Notes under the pieces: generated by a model
Databases searched by the model: none
The model's input: the letters and a program-made list of their open reading frames with translations, nothing else
What the model was told of the DNA's origin: nothing
Source: Thaumasiovibrio occultus
GTDB taxonomy: Bacteria; Pseudomonadota; Gammaproteobacteria; Enterobacterales; Vibrionaceae
Assembly: GCA_019703815.1 (NCBI GenBank)
Contig: AP023052.1
Location: forward strand, 1,550,001 to 1,614,000
Direction of reading: 5' to 3'
Length of the DNA stretch: 64,000 nucleotides
Program-made: the position numbers and the translations under genes
Part shown: positions 19,877-27,490 of the stretch, piece by piece
Layout of the letters: each line of letters begins with the position of its first letter
Position numbering within the stretch: position 1 is the first letter of the stretch

Positions 19877-19904
19877 ATTTAACATAATATATCTTATACG
19901 CACT
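19877..19904 (-). other. dif site (XerC/XerD chromosome dimer resolution), prophage left junction
   Basis: Read on the minus strand the 28 bp are AGTGCGTATAA (XerC arm), GATATA (centre) and TTATGTTAAAT (XerD arm). The XerD arm is identical to that of E. coli dif, and the XerC arm differs by two bases or fewer from E. coli and V. cholerae sites. Coding strand bias flips here and filamentous-phage genes begin immediately to the right, as expected when such a phage integrates by XerCD at dif. Confidence 0.92.
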
Positions 19905-19920
19905 TATGTATTGAGGGATA

Positions 19921-20127
19921 TTAGCCGGGTTCGTGACCGTCAAAGTCACCTGATTCAAGCATTTGGTTATACAGCTCTGGCGTCATCAGAATCTTCTCAT
20001 ACTGATTGTCATCGCCAAACTCCATTTCAAATATACTGTGGGACTTACAGGTATACCAACCATCACTATGCGTGAATGTTCTTACTATATCGTCAGCTTC
20101 TTCGTAGTAAACTTTTGTTCGACTCAT
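19921..20127 (-). CDS. Hypothetical phage-borne protein, 68 aa
   Basis: Acidic 68-residue protein without recognisable domain; AAGGAG lies 8 nt before its ATG, a good ribosome site. It sits between dif and the 217-aa HTH gene on the same strand, the last gene of the prophage, in the place where satellites often carry accessory genes. Function unknown. Confidence 0.65.
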   Translation of the reverse strand: MSRTKVYYEEADDIVRTFTHSDGWYTCKSHSIFEMEFGDDNQYEKILMTPELYNQMLESGDFDGHEPG

Positions 20128-20145
20128 TTTAAAACTCCTTTACTG

Positions 20146-20799
20146 TTACTTGCGCCAACCGTGAGTACAGGCACCGGAAATCACGCCACGTCGGCGATTG
20201 AAATGATCTTCAACAGCTTCCATTAAATCGGTCATGTGTATTGCTAACATGGGTGTGCCAGCTCCAGCGGTTTTATAAAGAAGCAATACACAATCATCAA
20301 CTTTATCTATTGATAACGGATTATCTCGTTGAAGGAATGCTACTCGCTTTACCATCTCATATGGCAATGGATTTCTTGGCAATGGTGGATTGTAGTCATT
20401 TCGAGTTTTGTAGGTTAACCCTAATGATTTTGCAACATACCTCACCTTGGTTTCAGTTATCTTCAACTGATGAGCTACTGTTTTAGCACCATATAAACCA
20501 TAGTTTTGTGCAATGTAATTTAGGTCGCTATCAGGAACTGATGGTCTTACAGATATGCCAAGCTGCTTTAGTTTGCGATATATAGAACGTCTATTGCGCT
20601 TAAGCTTGATACATAGCTCAGGTATGTCAGAGCCTGTTTCGACAAGGCGTTTGAGTTTAGCAACATCATCTTGTCGCCAACGAGTTGAAGGCTGATTTAT
20701 ATCAGTGCGTTTAAGAGGTTGAGGCTTTGACTTTGTTATTGATTTCTTTAACAGTTCTGTGAATGTGATTGGTGAGTATGCTATCTTTGTTTCGTCCAT
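20146..20799 (-). CDS. Putative DNA-binding protein with two helix-turn-helix segments
   Basis: 217-aa basic protein. Residues about 37-82 (RWRQDDVAKL..IYRKLKQLGI) look like a homeodomain-like HTH, and a second similar unit follows at about 87-128 (LNYIAQNYG..VRYVAKSLGL). The C-terminal 80 residues are unlike anything I know. AGGAGG precedes the start. Gene lies 18 bp before the 68-aa gene and after the gene V homologue. It may be the phage regulator or a cargo regulator; I cannot assign it further. Confidence 0.6.
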   Translation of the reverse strand: MDETKIAYSPITFTELLKKSITKSKPQPLKRTDINQPSTRWRQDDVAKLKRLVETGSDIPELCIKLKRNRRSIYRKLKQLGISVRPSVPDSDLNYIAQNYGLYGAKTVAHQLKITETKVRYVAKSLGLTYKTRNDYNPPLPRNPLPYEMVKRVAFLQRDNPLSIDKVDDCVLLLYKTAGAGTPMLAIHMTDLMEAVEDHFNRRRGVISGACTHGWRK

Positions 20800-20867
20800 A
20801 ATATAAAGGCCTCCTAGCCCTATTGTGGATGCGTCAAGGTGGTGAGAGACCTTGGCGCACCCTACCC

Positions 20868-21149
20868 TTAAATATCCATTTCTAGCGGTAAAATCTGCAT
20901 TCCAAACCTTTTAATTTCTAACCCTCCAAAGTTGTTAACAAGAAAACTTGATGGGTGCACTGTGTATAAACCGGCTTTGTATGCAGGTTGGCCGTCTTGC
21001 AACGATATCTTCATCTCAACGGGAAATTTACCGCCAAGATAGGCATAAGCAATTTGTTCATAAATAGTGCGTGATGGTTTATCCCCTTTAGCAGCAATAA
21101 CACGAGGTTCGATGCTCTCGTTCTCGGCAAAGACTTCAATTTTTAACAT
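20868..21149 (-). CDS. Filamentous-phage gene V-like ssDNA-binding protein
   Basis: 93-aa protein resembling coliphage M13/f1 gene V protein along its whole length: both start with ML/IK-(I/V)E, and both share the block GQPAYxxGLYTVHxSSF (here residues about 63-79) followed by FGxLxI. The family coats plus-strand phage DNA and switches replication from double to single strand. ATG 21149 is preceded by AAGGA at 7 nt; a longer frame to 21245 overlaps Rep and is rejected. A long hairpin (TGCGTCAAGGT/ACCTTGGCGCA, about 20829-20858) follows it. Confidence 0.88.
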   Translation of the reverse strand: MLKIEVFAENESIEPRVIAAKGDKPSRTIYEQIAYAYLGGKFPVEMKISLQDGQPAYKAGLYTVHPSSFLVNNFGGLEIKRFGMQILPLEMDI

Positions 21150-21171
21150 GGTGATTTCCTTCTTAGTTAGT

Positions 21172-21819
21172 TCAAGCTGTAAAGCGACTGACGTTATTCC
21201 CATAGCCGTACATTTGTGAAATATGTCCAGCTTGAGGCTCCACATAATCAGATGGGTGTTGTTGTGAAAAATCGATTTCGATGACCTGCAATAATGGCAC
21301 TACATTGTCATTGCCATTACCTTGTAAGTTCTGGAGTTGAGCCTTAGAGAAGCCTATTGCTAGTAAGTCATTTAGTTGACGAGAAAAAGTAGCTCTTGAT
21401 GTGAATGACTGGTAAACAGCCACATATCCATCGGATACTAGAGAGCGATAGAATCGAAATAATTTATCGGCCTTAGCGTACGAGATATTTCCTTTAGGTG
21501 TGTAACGGTAGTAAGCCAGCTTGAGTTTGTTGTGTATTTCATCGTCATTAAAAATGTTCATGCGTTGTCCCTCTAGCGCTTCTAACAAAGGTTTAAATGC
21601 TTTCGTCCAAATATCTGCAATAAGGCTTCGTCCGGTTGACTCATACTGTTTTTGGTAGTTGATAGCTTCAAATAGATTTTTCGGTATATCTAGATCGTTT
21701 AAGTATCTGCGATGGGCTCCCGCTTCGAAACGAACTAAATGACGAGAGTAATTGATTAAGCAAGGGTCAGACATAACATCGATAACACGATCATACGAGT
21801 GATCCCCTTTCGCTTGGAG
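21172..21819 (-). pseudogene. Gene II-type phage replication initiator, N-terminus lost
   Basis: The open frame starts at the IS3 border (LQAKGDHSYD...) and runs 215 codons to the stop, 22 bp before the gene V homologue. The part LVRFEAGAHRRYL and following residues resemble the C-terminal (gene X) region of filamentous Rep proteins. The N-terminal nicking domain, expected to be some 150-200 residues, is not on the other side of the IS either, so it is deleted rather than merely interrupted. An internal ATG at 21774 could still give a gene X-like product of 200 aa. Confidence 0.75.
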
Positions 21820-21834
21820 TGAATAGCCACCGAC

Positions 21835-22662
21835 TCAGTAGACACTTTTGAGCCTTTCTTCGTACTGCTTTTCATACTCTACAGGCGACACCTGATCGTT
21901 GGAACCGTGCCGACGTTTTACGTTGTAGAACATCTCAATATATTCAAAGATATCCATCCGTGCCTCTTCTCGCGTTGAGTAGATTTTTCGCTTGATACGT
22001 TCTCGCTTCAATAACTGGAAAAAGCTTTCAGCAACCGCATTGTCATGACAGTTGCCTCTGCGGCTCATACTCGACTCCAAGCCATGCTGAGTCAGGAATT
22101 TATCCCAATCATGACTGGTGTACTGACTGCCCTGATCAGAATGTACAAGTACTTTCTCTTTCGGCGAACGGCGCCAAATCGCCATCAGCAATGCATCCAA
22201 TACCAACTCTTTGGTTATCCGACTCTTCATCGACCACCCAATCACGCGTCTTGAGAATAAATCGATGACCACAGCCAGATATAACCAGCCTTCGTGTGTT
22301 TTGATGTAAGTAATGTCTGTTACCCACGATTGATTCGGTGCAGTTGGATTAAATTCCCTCGCCAGCTTATTGGCGACAACGACATTTTCAGTACCTCCAC
22401 GAGGACGAGGTTTCCGATATCCCCGTTGAGACTGTAAACCCTCACGTTTCATCAAGCGATGAACGAGATTAATTCCACAGGCCTCACCGTCATCTCTCAG
22501 ATCGCTATAAATTTTCCGGTAGCCATAGACACCGCCCGATTCTAGCCAGAACTGCTTAATGCGTCCGAGGAGATATTTCCGCCGCCGCTCCTGTTGGCAG
22601 TCAGGGTTTTGAACCCAGGCATAGTAACCACTAGGATGGATGTCGAGGACATGACACATCAA
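21835..22662 (-). CDS. IS3-family transposase OrfB (DDE integrase domain)
   Basis: 275 aa from the first ATG, normally made as an OrfAB fusion. It has HTH_21-like HPSGYYAW at the start, then the rve catalytic core with Asp in WVTDITYI, Asp in HSDQGSQYTS and Glu in NAVAESFFQLLK. The sequence is complete to RLKSVY, so the transposase looks functional. Confidence 0.9.
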   Translation of the reverse strand: MMCHVLDIHPSGYYAWVQNPDCQQERRRKYLLGRIKQFWLESGGVYGYRKIYSDLRDDGEACGINLVHRLMKREGLQSQRGYRKPRPRGGTENVVVANKLAREFNPTAPNQSWVTDITYIKTHEGWLYLAVVIDLFSRRVIGWSMKSRITKELVLDALLMAIWRRSPKEKVLVHSDQGSQYTSHDWDKFLTQHGLESSMSRRGNCHDNAVAESFFQLLKRERIKRKIYSTREEARMDIFEYIEMFYNVKRRHGSNDQVSPVEYEKQYEERLKSVY

Positions 22663-22706
22663 TCTGATAGACCAAGTCGCTTGATGAGCACGGATAAAGG
22701 CGTACC

Positions 22707-22985
22707 TCAGTCGGACTGGCTTGCGAAGTACACCGCGGCTTTTTTTAATATGTCGCGCTCTTCTGTAACACGTTTTAGCTCTTTCTTGAGACGACGAATT
22801 TCTTCGCTTTCGTCAGATTTGGCTTGATGATGAGATGCATCAGGGCCATAGCGTTTTATCCATGCATAAAGGCTGTGCGTTGTTGTCCCTAAACGATGGG
22901 CAACATCCACGACGCTGTGGCCTTTTTCGGTGACCTGCTTTATTGCTTCAATTTTGAATTCTTCTGGAAATCTCTTACCACTCAT
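22707..22985 (-). CDS. IS3-family transposase OrfA (helix-turn-helix), with -1 frameshift site
   Basis: 92-aa protein starting MSGKRFPEEFK with the transposase_8 HTH (residues about 5-45) and a C-terminal leucine-zipper-like coil (EEIRRLKKELKRVTEERDIL). On its coding strand a run of seven A followed by G (22739-22746) near the end allows a -1 slip into the orfB frame, the family's usual way of making OrfAB. Confidence 0.88.
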   Translation of the reverse strand: MSGKRFPEEFKIEAIKQVTEKGHSVVDVAHRLGTTTHSLYAWIKRYGPDASHHQAKSDESEEIRRLKKELKRVTEERDILKKAAVYFASQSD

Positions 22986-23048
22986 AAACACCTCTCTGTT
23001 AGTAATAATGTCTAACTCAGGGGTGTCTATCAAGTCGGTGGCTATTCA

Positions 23049-23257
23049 GTACACTATTAAAGATAGTGTACCCTCCCTGCTCCTCCGCCTCCTCCTCCTC
23101 AGTCTCGTCGTCGTTCGTTGTCGTCACTGGTCGGTTCAAAAAATGAAACTCGGCTTGAGAAATACAATGCAGTTGGAGCAGTGCTAGCGCGCAAAATGTT
23201 GACGACCCTACGGGGGTGGATAAGCCATAGGACGGCTTACCCACACTGTCGACAACA
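23049..23257. other. Phage intergenic region with stacked hairpins (possible origin or packaging signal)
   Basis: Starts with a perfect 9-bp inverted repeat GTACACTAT/ATAGTGTAC (23049-23071) touching the IS end. Further in, TGTTGACGAC (23197) pairs with GTCGACAACA (23248-23257) around an inner stem GTGGATAAGCC/GGCTTACCCAC (23216-23244, one mismatch). Filamentous phages keep their replication origin and packaging hairpin in the space before gene II, which is where this lies. A 75-codon open frame crosses it but has a simple Glu-rich composition and is not believable. Confidence 0.55.
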
Positions 23258-23334
23258 AATGCACTAATGCGTCTAAGTTAGAAGCCTTTTTTGAGAATTA
23301 GAAGAGAAGAGCAAGAACTGAAATTAACTAGATG

Positions 23335-23506
23335 TGTGCGCATAAGACACGTTATGTGTATGGGTGGTTTCTTCCAAACGATTCGTTCTCATCTCATGTA
23401 GCCGGCGTGGCCGACACAATGAGAAATTCGACCGCCCACGTTATGGCGCTAAACCATCGGAAAACCGCAGACCCTCAACATAACGTGAAATCATCTTATG
23501 CGTACT
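23335..23506 (+). other. Inverted pair of dif-like sites: CTXphi-type folded attP
   Basis: Left copy: TGTGCGCATAA, GACACG, TTATGTGTATG (23335-23362). Right copy, inverted: CCTCAACATAA, a 12-nt centre, TTATGCGTACT (23473-23506). The arms CGCATAA and TTATGT pair across the loop, and the loop itself has nested stems (TCTCATGT/ACAATGAGA near 23388-23425). In CTXphi the plus-strand folds two such sites into one XerCD target; this fits that design. The right copy also serves as the prophage's right junction, in the same orientation as dif at 19877. Confidence 0.78.
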
Positions 23507-24403
23507 TTCATGGTGGGAGGTAAATGGGCTATTGGGACTGTTTAGCAACGTTCATCACTGATATTTCAAGATAACTGTTTGTCGTTGCCAGATTTTCATC
23601 ATCAAATACCCATCGCTAAACGCTTACTGCATTCTCGTATCTGGTTTACCTGTGTCTCGGCAAGAGCTATCAGTTCACGCGTGTAGATTGTCGTGGCTCA
23701 TTTGCCGAGACGTTTATCGCTTGTCTTCGTTCTCTATGTCTTACACAAGAAACGTTCCTTCACCTAATGCAAGTTATCTTCCTTAAGTTTGGTGAGTTCC
23801 TGCATGTATTGCATAAGCTTTGTTTGTTACCCGTCGGTTTAATCAGTACTTTCACATTTGCTGAAATCAACAAACCTGATGCTGCAACGTATTTTATCTG
23901 CGGTCCGTTGGCTCCGCTCCGATACGCTTTTCAACTTCGTTGTATTGAACGTCCACCATATACCTAAATGTTGTTTGTCTTTATGTTGTGCATGTTTCTT
24001 CGATTCATCTAATCCAAACGTATGGCGACGCATTTTTATAAATGTGCAGGAACATCAGAATTTGTACATTTTGACTCTAAGCGCACCCATCCGACTCAAA
24101 ACAAAGAAAAACGTAAAAGTTCCGTACAAACGCGCATGAAAACATTGAACCAACCCGCGTTTTTTACCCTTTCCTTTACCGTATACTTTCGGCATTCCTG
24201 TCCTATCACGCTCACTTTTTGTGGTTAACTGTCGCAAGGAAACCTCAAAGAGCATTTCAGATTCACCTTAGAAATCAACCAAACAAATCAACAGACTCAA
24301 AAGGAATATCAATCCCTTTTTTGTTACATGCCCTAGGTTTTTCCAATTACATCGAATTCGAATATCATCGCGCTGCAAATCACAATGACAAGGAAAGAGA
24401 ACG
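23507..24403. other. Gene-poor region right of the prophage
   Basis: Only short overlapping frames in all directions, none with a good ribosome site or family resemblance. A 10-bp inverted repeat GTCTCGGCAA/TTGCCGAGAC (23654-23663 and 23702-23711) and a weak AAAAGG/CCCTTTT hairpin near 24298-24325 are visible. It may be decayed phage or chromosomal DNA; the last 100 bp should hold the promoter of the next gene. Confidence 0.5.
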
Positions 24404-24979
24404 ATGAAAAATGCAATCATCGCAGCGACAGTTGCACTAGCGCTTACACCTATGGTTAGCCACGCACAACAAAGCCGTGTTGGTATTGGTTATAGCTCGA
24501 CCGAAGCTACGACTGGAGACTTTGGTACTGGGTTTAAAGGTGAGTATGGTTTTGACGTTAACCCTATTTTTTCTTTTACAACTTCAATTGAGACCAATGG
24601 CACAGATGAAGAACGTGGAACAATCTTTGTCGATGATAACTATGGCAGACCTGTAGAAGTTCAGTATTCAGGCTCTATCGATGGCCTTAATTTAAAAATA
24701 GGCGGTGATGTCGGTTATACTTTTGACTCTGGCACCGTAAAAATAAAACCTTTCGTATCTGGCGGATTGTTCTTCTATGGTCAAACTGCGGACATATGCG
24801 TCTCAGCGCAGGGATATGCCGGGTGTGAAAGTGTAGAGGGCGATGATAACGGTCTATTTTACGGAATTGGCGCGCGTATGAGCATTAGCAATATTTATAT
24901 TGATGTTCGCCAAGAGTATTTTGAACCAGGGGACTTGGAGCTTGAACAATTTGGCCTAACGGTTGGCGTCTATTTCTAA
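24404..24979 (+). CDS. Outer-membrane beta-barrel protein
   Basis: 191 aa with a signal peptide cleaved after SHA (residue 22). The mature part alternates polar and hydrophobic residues and ends in an aromatic (GVYF), the outer-membrane assembly signal; size suits an 8-stranded OmpA/OmpX-like barrel. A Cys pair (CVSAQGYAGC) probably forms a disulphide in an outer loop. AAGGAAAGAGA precedes the ATG. Specific role (adhesion, resistance, small pore) cannot be told. Confidence 0.75.
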   Translation: MKNAIIAATVALALTPMVSHAQQSRVGIGYSSTEATTGDFGTGFKGEYGFDVNPIFSFTTSIETNGTDEERGTIFVDDNYGRPVEVQYSGSIDGLNLKIGGDVGYTFDSGTVKIKPFVSGGLFFYGQTADICVSAQGYAGCESVEGDDNGLFYGIGARMSISNIYIDVRQEYFEPGDLELEQFGLTVGVYF

Positions 24980-24996
24980 TTGAAATACCGCACTGG

Positions 24997-25024
24997 AAAA
25001 ATAGCAGCCGAGGCTGCTATTTTT
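24997..25024. terminator. Bidirectional terminator
   Basis: AAAAATAGCAGCC GAG GCTGCTATTTTT: stem of 11-12 bp with A and T runs on the two sides, serving the barrel gene (+) and the convergent ACT gene (-). Confidence 0.9.
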
Positions 25025-25028
25025 GTTT

Positions 25029-25427
25029 CTAGCCTCTGATCAACTCTTTTAAAGCGGCGATAGCGTCATCTGCCCTCGCCTTTGGCACGAAGATATGATC
25101 GTGGTAATACGCTGCAATAACATTGGCACTGATATTGTGCTCGGCCAGTTTTGTTGACACCGCTGCGGTTAAACCAACGGCTTCCAAACTCGAATGCACC
25201 GTTAGCGTAATGCAGCGAAATTCGCCATCAAACGCCAATCCTTTTTCGATTGCTGTGTTCTTACCGAGCACTAAAGTGATACCTTCGGATTCGGCAAAGG
25301 TTGCGATGGGCGCACTGTCTATCCACTGGGTCAATTTCCCTTCCACGGTGCAGAATACATAAGTCTCTGGTAGCAACTCGGGGGACATACTTGACAGTAA
25401 TTGTTGTAAATCGGTGATCGCAGCCAT
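25029..25427 (-). CDS. ACT-domain protein
   Basis: 132 aa from ATG 25427, which has AAGGAGA at proper distance; an upstream frame to 25463 is rejected. The C-terminal half (LEAVGLTAAVSTKLAEHNISANVIAAYYHDHIFVP) is a recognisable ACT fold of the DUF2241/ACT_3 kind, small ligand-binding regulators often of amino-acid sensing. Stand-alone gene; ligand unknown. Confidence 0.75.
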   Translation of the reverse strand: MAAITDLQQLLSSMSPELLPETYVFCTVEGKLTQWIDSAPIATFAESEGITLVLGKNTAIEKGLAFDGEFRCITLTVHSSLEAVGLTAAVSTKLAEHNISANVIAAYYHDHIFVPKARADDAIAALKELIRG

Positions 25428-25558
25428 CACACTCTCCTTTTCATGATGTATTACAGATAGCATAGTAACGTCTATATGACGAAACGTCAGCTATTTAGCA
25501 ATACCCAATTTACCTGCACGCATGGCGCCTATACAGAACGAGTGCTCTGGTTGGAAAA

Positions 25559-25582
25559 GAAAAAAGCCGCGAAGTGCGGCTT
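25559..25582 (-). terminator. Terminator of the amidohydrolase gene
   Basis: AAGCCGC/GCGGCTT stem with a run of six T on the minus strand, 66 bp after the amidohydrolase stop. Confidence 0.85.
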
Positions 25583-25647
25583 AATCTTTGTGTTCATCTT
25601 GTAAAACGTGCTTGTTGTGCGAAACACGAAGCTTACTAGATAGCGAA

Positions 25648-27045
25648 TTAACGAATCTCTTCGCCGCTTTCAATCACGCTTTGGCGCACAACGTCAGCAA
25701 ACTTCTGCGCTTCGATGCGCACTTGGTTCTCGTCGACAGTCAGTACTTGACGGTCTTTCATTAACAGTTCGCCAGCTACCATGCTGTGCTGCACGTTGTT
25801 TGCGTATGCAGAATACACAAGTGCAGAATACGGGTTGTACATTGGCACCATGTTTGGCGCTTTGGTATCAATAACGATGATGTCCGCTTGCTTGCCGACT
25901 TCCAAAGAGCCAATCTCATCTTCCATGTGCAGCGCACGAGCAGCACCAATCGTGGCCATCTCAATAACGTCTGTTGGCGGCATTGCGGCGCGATCTCGGT
26001 TAACTAGCTTGTGCACCTTCGCTACCTGATTAAATTCATCGATGGTGCTTAATGTGTTACCTGACATAGGGCCGTCTGTACCCAGACCGATACGCACATC
26101 TGCCGCTAGCATATCGATCGCTGGCGATACGCCTTTTGCCGACTTAATGTTTGCGCTCATGTTGTGCGCTACACCTACATCGTATTGCTTTAGCAAAGCA
26201 ATGTCGGCGTCATCAATATCAATGGCGTGCGCCGCCACCAAGTTATGATTCAGTGCGCCAATGTCGGCCATGTAAGCAACTGGCGACAAACCACCACTGC
26301 GCTCAGCAATCACTTCACGCTCACGCGCAGATTCTGCCAAGTGGATCATCACGGGTACGTCGTGCTCTAGTGATAAACGGCTGATCTCTTGCAACGTTTC
26401 CGTCGTGTTAGTGTAAGGTGCGTGAGGAGCGAATGCCGGTGTAATACGTGGATGATCTTTGTATTGCTCGATAAAGTTCAACGCATACTGAATACCCGCT
26501 TGGGCGTTTTCTGCATCGGCAACCGGGAACTGAATAACAGTTTGACCCAAAACTGCACGCATACCGATTTCATCGACAGTTTTAGCCACTTCATCTTCGA
26601 AATAGTACATATCAGCGTAAGTTGTCACGCCACCTTTCACCATTTCAACGTTACCCAATTGCGCGCCGATACGTACCATATCACGCGCCACCAATTTGGC
26701 TTCTAGCGGGAAAATATAACGATGCAGACGATCAGGCACATCATCACCTAGCGAGCGAAATACCGTCATCGATGCGTGGGTATGCGTGTTTATTAGACCT
26801 GGCATCACGATATCGCCTGCCACATCCATCACGGTTTGTGCTTTGTATTCAGAAGCTAACTCAGCATCACCAACGGCAATGATTTTGTCATCTTTCACCA
26901 CCACAGTGCCTTGCTCATAAACGGCTTTTTGCTCGTTCATGGTCAATACTGTCGCGTTTGTAAACATAAAGTCTGCAGATTGCGCCGCTAGACCAGCAAA
27001 AGAGATCGCAGACATCGCTGCGGAAAGAAGTGTCTTTTTAAGCAT
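25648..27045 (-). CDS. Exported amidohydrolase, TrzA/MtaD-like
   Basis: Metal-dependent deaminase/hydrolase of the amidohydrolase superfamily, related to methylthioadenosine/S-adenosylhomocysteine deaminases and chlorohydrolases. 465 aa from ATG 27045. Metal and substrate motifs: HTHAS (about 72-76), HLAES, the VAAHAID histidine and GTDGP near 318. Unusually for this family it begins with a clear signal peptide (MLKKTLLSAAMSAISFAGLAAQSA), so the enzyme should act in the periplasm. A longer frame to 27180 adds 45 residues without family support. Substrate undetermined. Confidence 0.8.
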   Translation of the reverse strand: MLKKTLLSAAMSAISFAGLAAQSADFMFTNATVLTMNEQKAVYEQGTVVVKDDKIIAVGDAELASEYKAQTVMDVAGDIVMPGLINTHTHASMTVFRSLGDDVPDRLHRYIFPLEAKLVARDMVRIGAQLGNVEMVKGGVTTYADMYYFEDEVAKTVDEIGMRAVLGQTVIQFPVADAENAQAGIQYALNFIEQYKDHPRITPAFAPHAPYTNTTETLQEISRLSLEHDVPVMIHLAESAREREVIAERSGGLSPVAYMADIGALNHNLVAAHAIDIDDADIALLKQYDVGVAHNMSANIKSAKGVSPAIDMLAADVRIGLGTDGPMSGNTLSTIDEFNQVAKVHKLVNRDRAAMPPTDVIEMATIGAARALHMEDEIGSLEVGKQADIIVIDTKAPNMVPMYNPYSALVYSAYANNVQHSMVAGELLMKDRQVLTVDENQVRIEAQKFADVVRQSVIESGEEIR

Positions 27046-27186
27046 AACTCGAAATGGATAGTTGAGAATATGCGCGGAGTGTATAGGTAAAATTAACGGG
27101 GTAAAGTGATTAAAAAAGAATAGTTTGCTATTGAGATAGCGCTCACAAAACTCACGAGCAATCGTTTGCTTTGTGGGCACTTGAAC

Positions 27187-27378
27187 TTAGTGAAGCTGCT
27201 CTAAGCCGGGATGTATTTGGTAGAAATAATCGAAGATGACATGCTCTTTGTCGATGTCATGCACGGCCTGATACATCCAGCACTCTGGATTTAGGCAAAG
27301 CCGCCACTCACCTTCTCTGTCATACATGAATTCGTCATGCTGGCAATTTGGACAGGGATTGTCTTCGTCGAATATCAT
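27187..27378 (-). CDS. Small zinc-ribbon protein
   Basis: 63 aa from ATG 27378. Two Cys pairs, CPNC near residues 8-11 and C-x4-C around LCLNPEC, make a likely zinc ribbon. Rich in acidic and aromatic residues. No known function; upstream of and on the same strand as the amidohydrolase gene. A start at 27417 adds 13 hydrophobic residues and is less likely. Confidence 0.55.
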   Translation of the reverse strand: MIFDEDNPCPNCQHDEFMYDREGEWRLCLNPECWMYQAVHDIDKEHVIFDYFYQIHPGLEQLH

Positions 27379-27490
27379 ACTCACGAACCAAAATATACTG
27401 AGGTAGCATGATTCCACAGTTGGAAAAACGCTACCAGTTAAGATTGAACGATTTTAGAACAAGTTCAAATAATGACAACTGAATAAACAG

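Larger units (their letters stand above)
21820..23048 (-). mobile_element. IS3-family insertion sequence, 1229 bp
   Basis: Ends in inverted repeats beginning TGAATAGCCACCGACT on both sides (left 21820-, right ending 23048), with further partial matches (AGACAC). Contains orfA and orfB in the IS3 arrangement with an A7G slip site. Bases flanking the ends are GAG on the left and GTA on the right, so the 3-bp duplication expected of a fresh insertion is absent. Confidence 0.88.
19893..23506 (-). mobile_element. Degenerate filamentous satellite prophage integrated at dif
   Basis: Bounded on the left by dif and on the right by a dif-like repeat of the same orientation (23473-23506). Genes all read on the minus strand in the filamentous order: intergenic region, Rep (gene II type, truncated), gene V-like ssDNA-binding protein, then two unknown genes. 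No coat, adsorption or assembly (gene I/zot) genes are present, so it was a satellite or has lost them. About 1.2 kb of the 3.6 kb is an IS3-family insertion, leaving about 2.4 kb of phage DNA. Defective because the Rep N-terminus is missing. Confidence 0.8.

Noticed and set aside
20863-20870. KOPS motif (CCCTACCC)
   Set aside because: One occurrence inside phage DNA says nothing about polarity; a genome-wide count would be required.
23017-23244. 75-codon frame with a Glu-rich tract on the minus strand
   Set aside because: It crosses the IS3 end and the hairpin array, and its acidic tract comes from a simple GGA/GAG repeat; no ribosome site.
23335-23506. Integron attC site
   Set aside because: Lacks the GTTRRRY/RYYYAAC pairs; the arms match XerC/XerD sites and lie at a dif-integrated phage.
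24055-24255. Basic 66-codon frame on the minus strand
   Set aside because: Lys-rich simple composition, overlapping other frames, no ribosome site.
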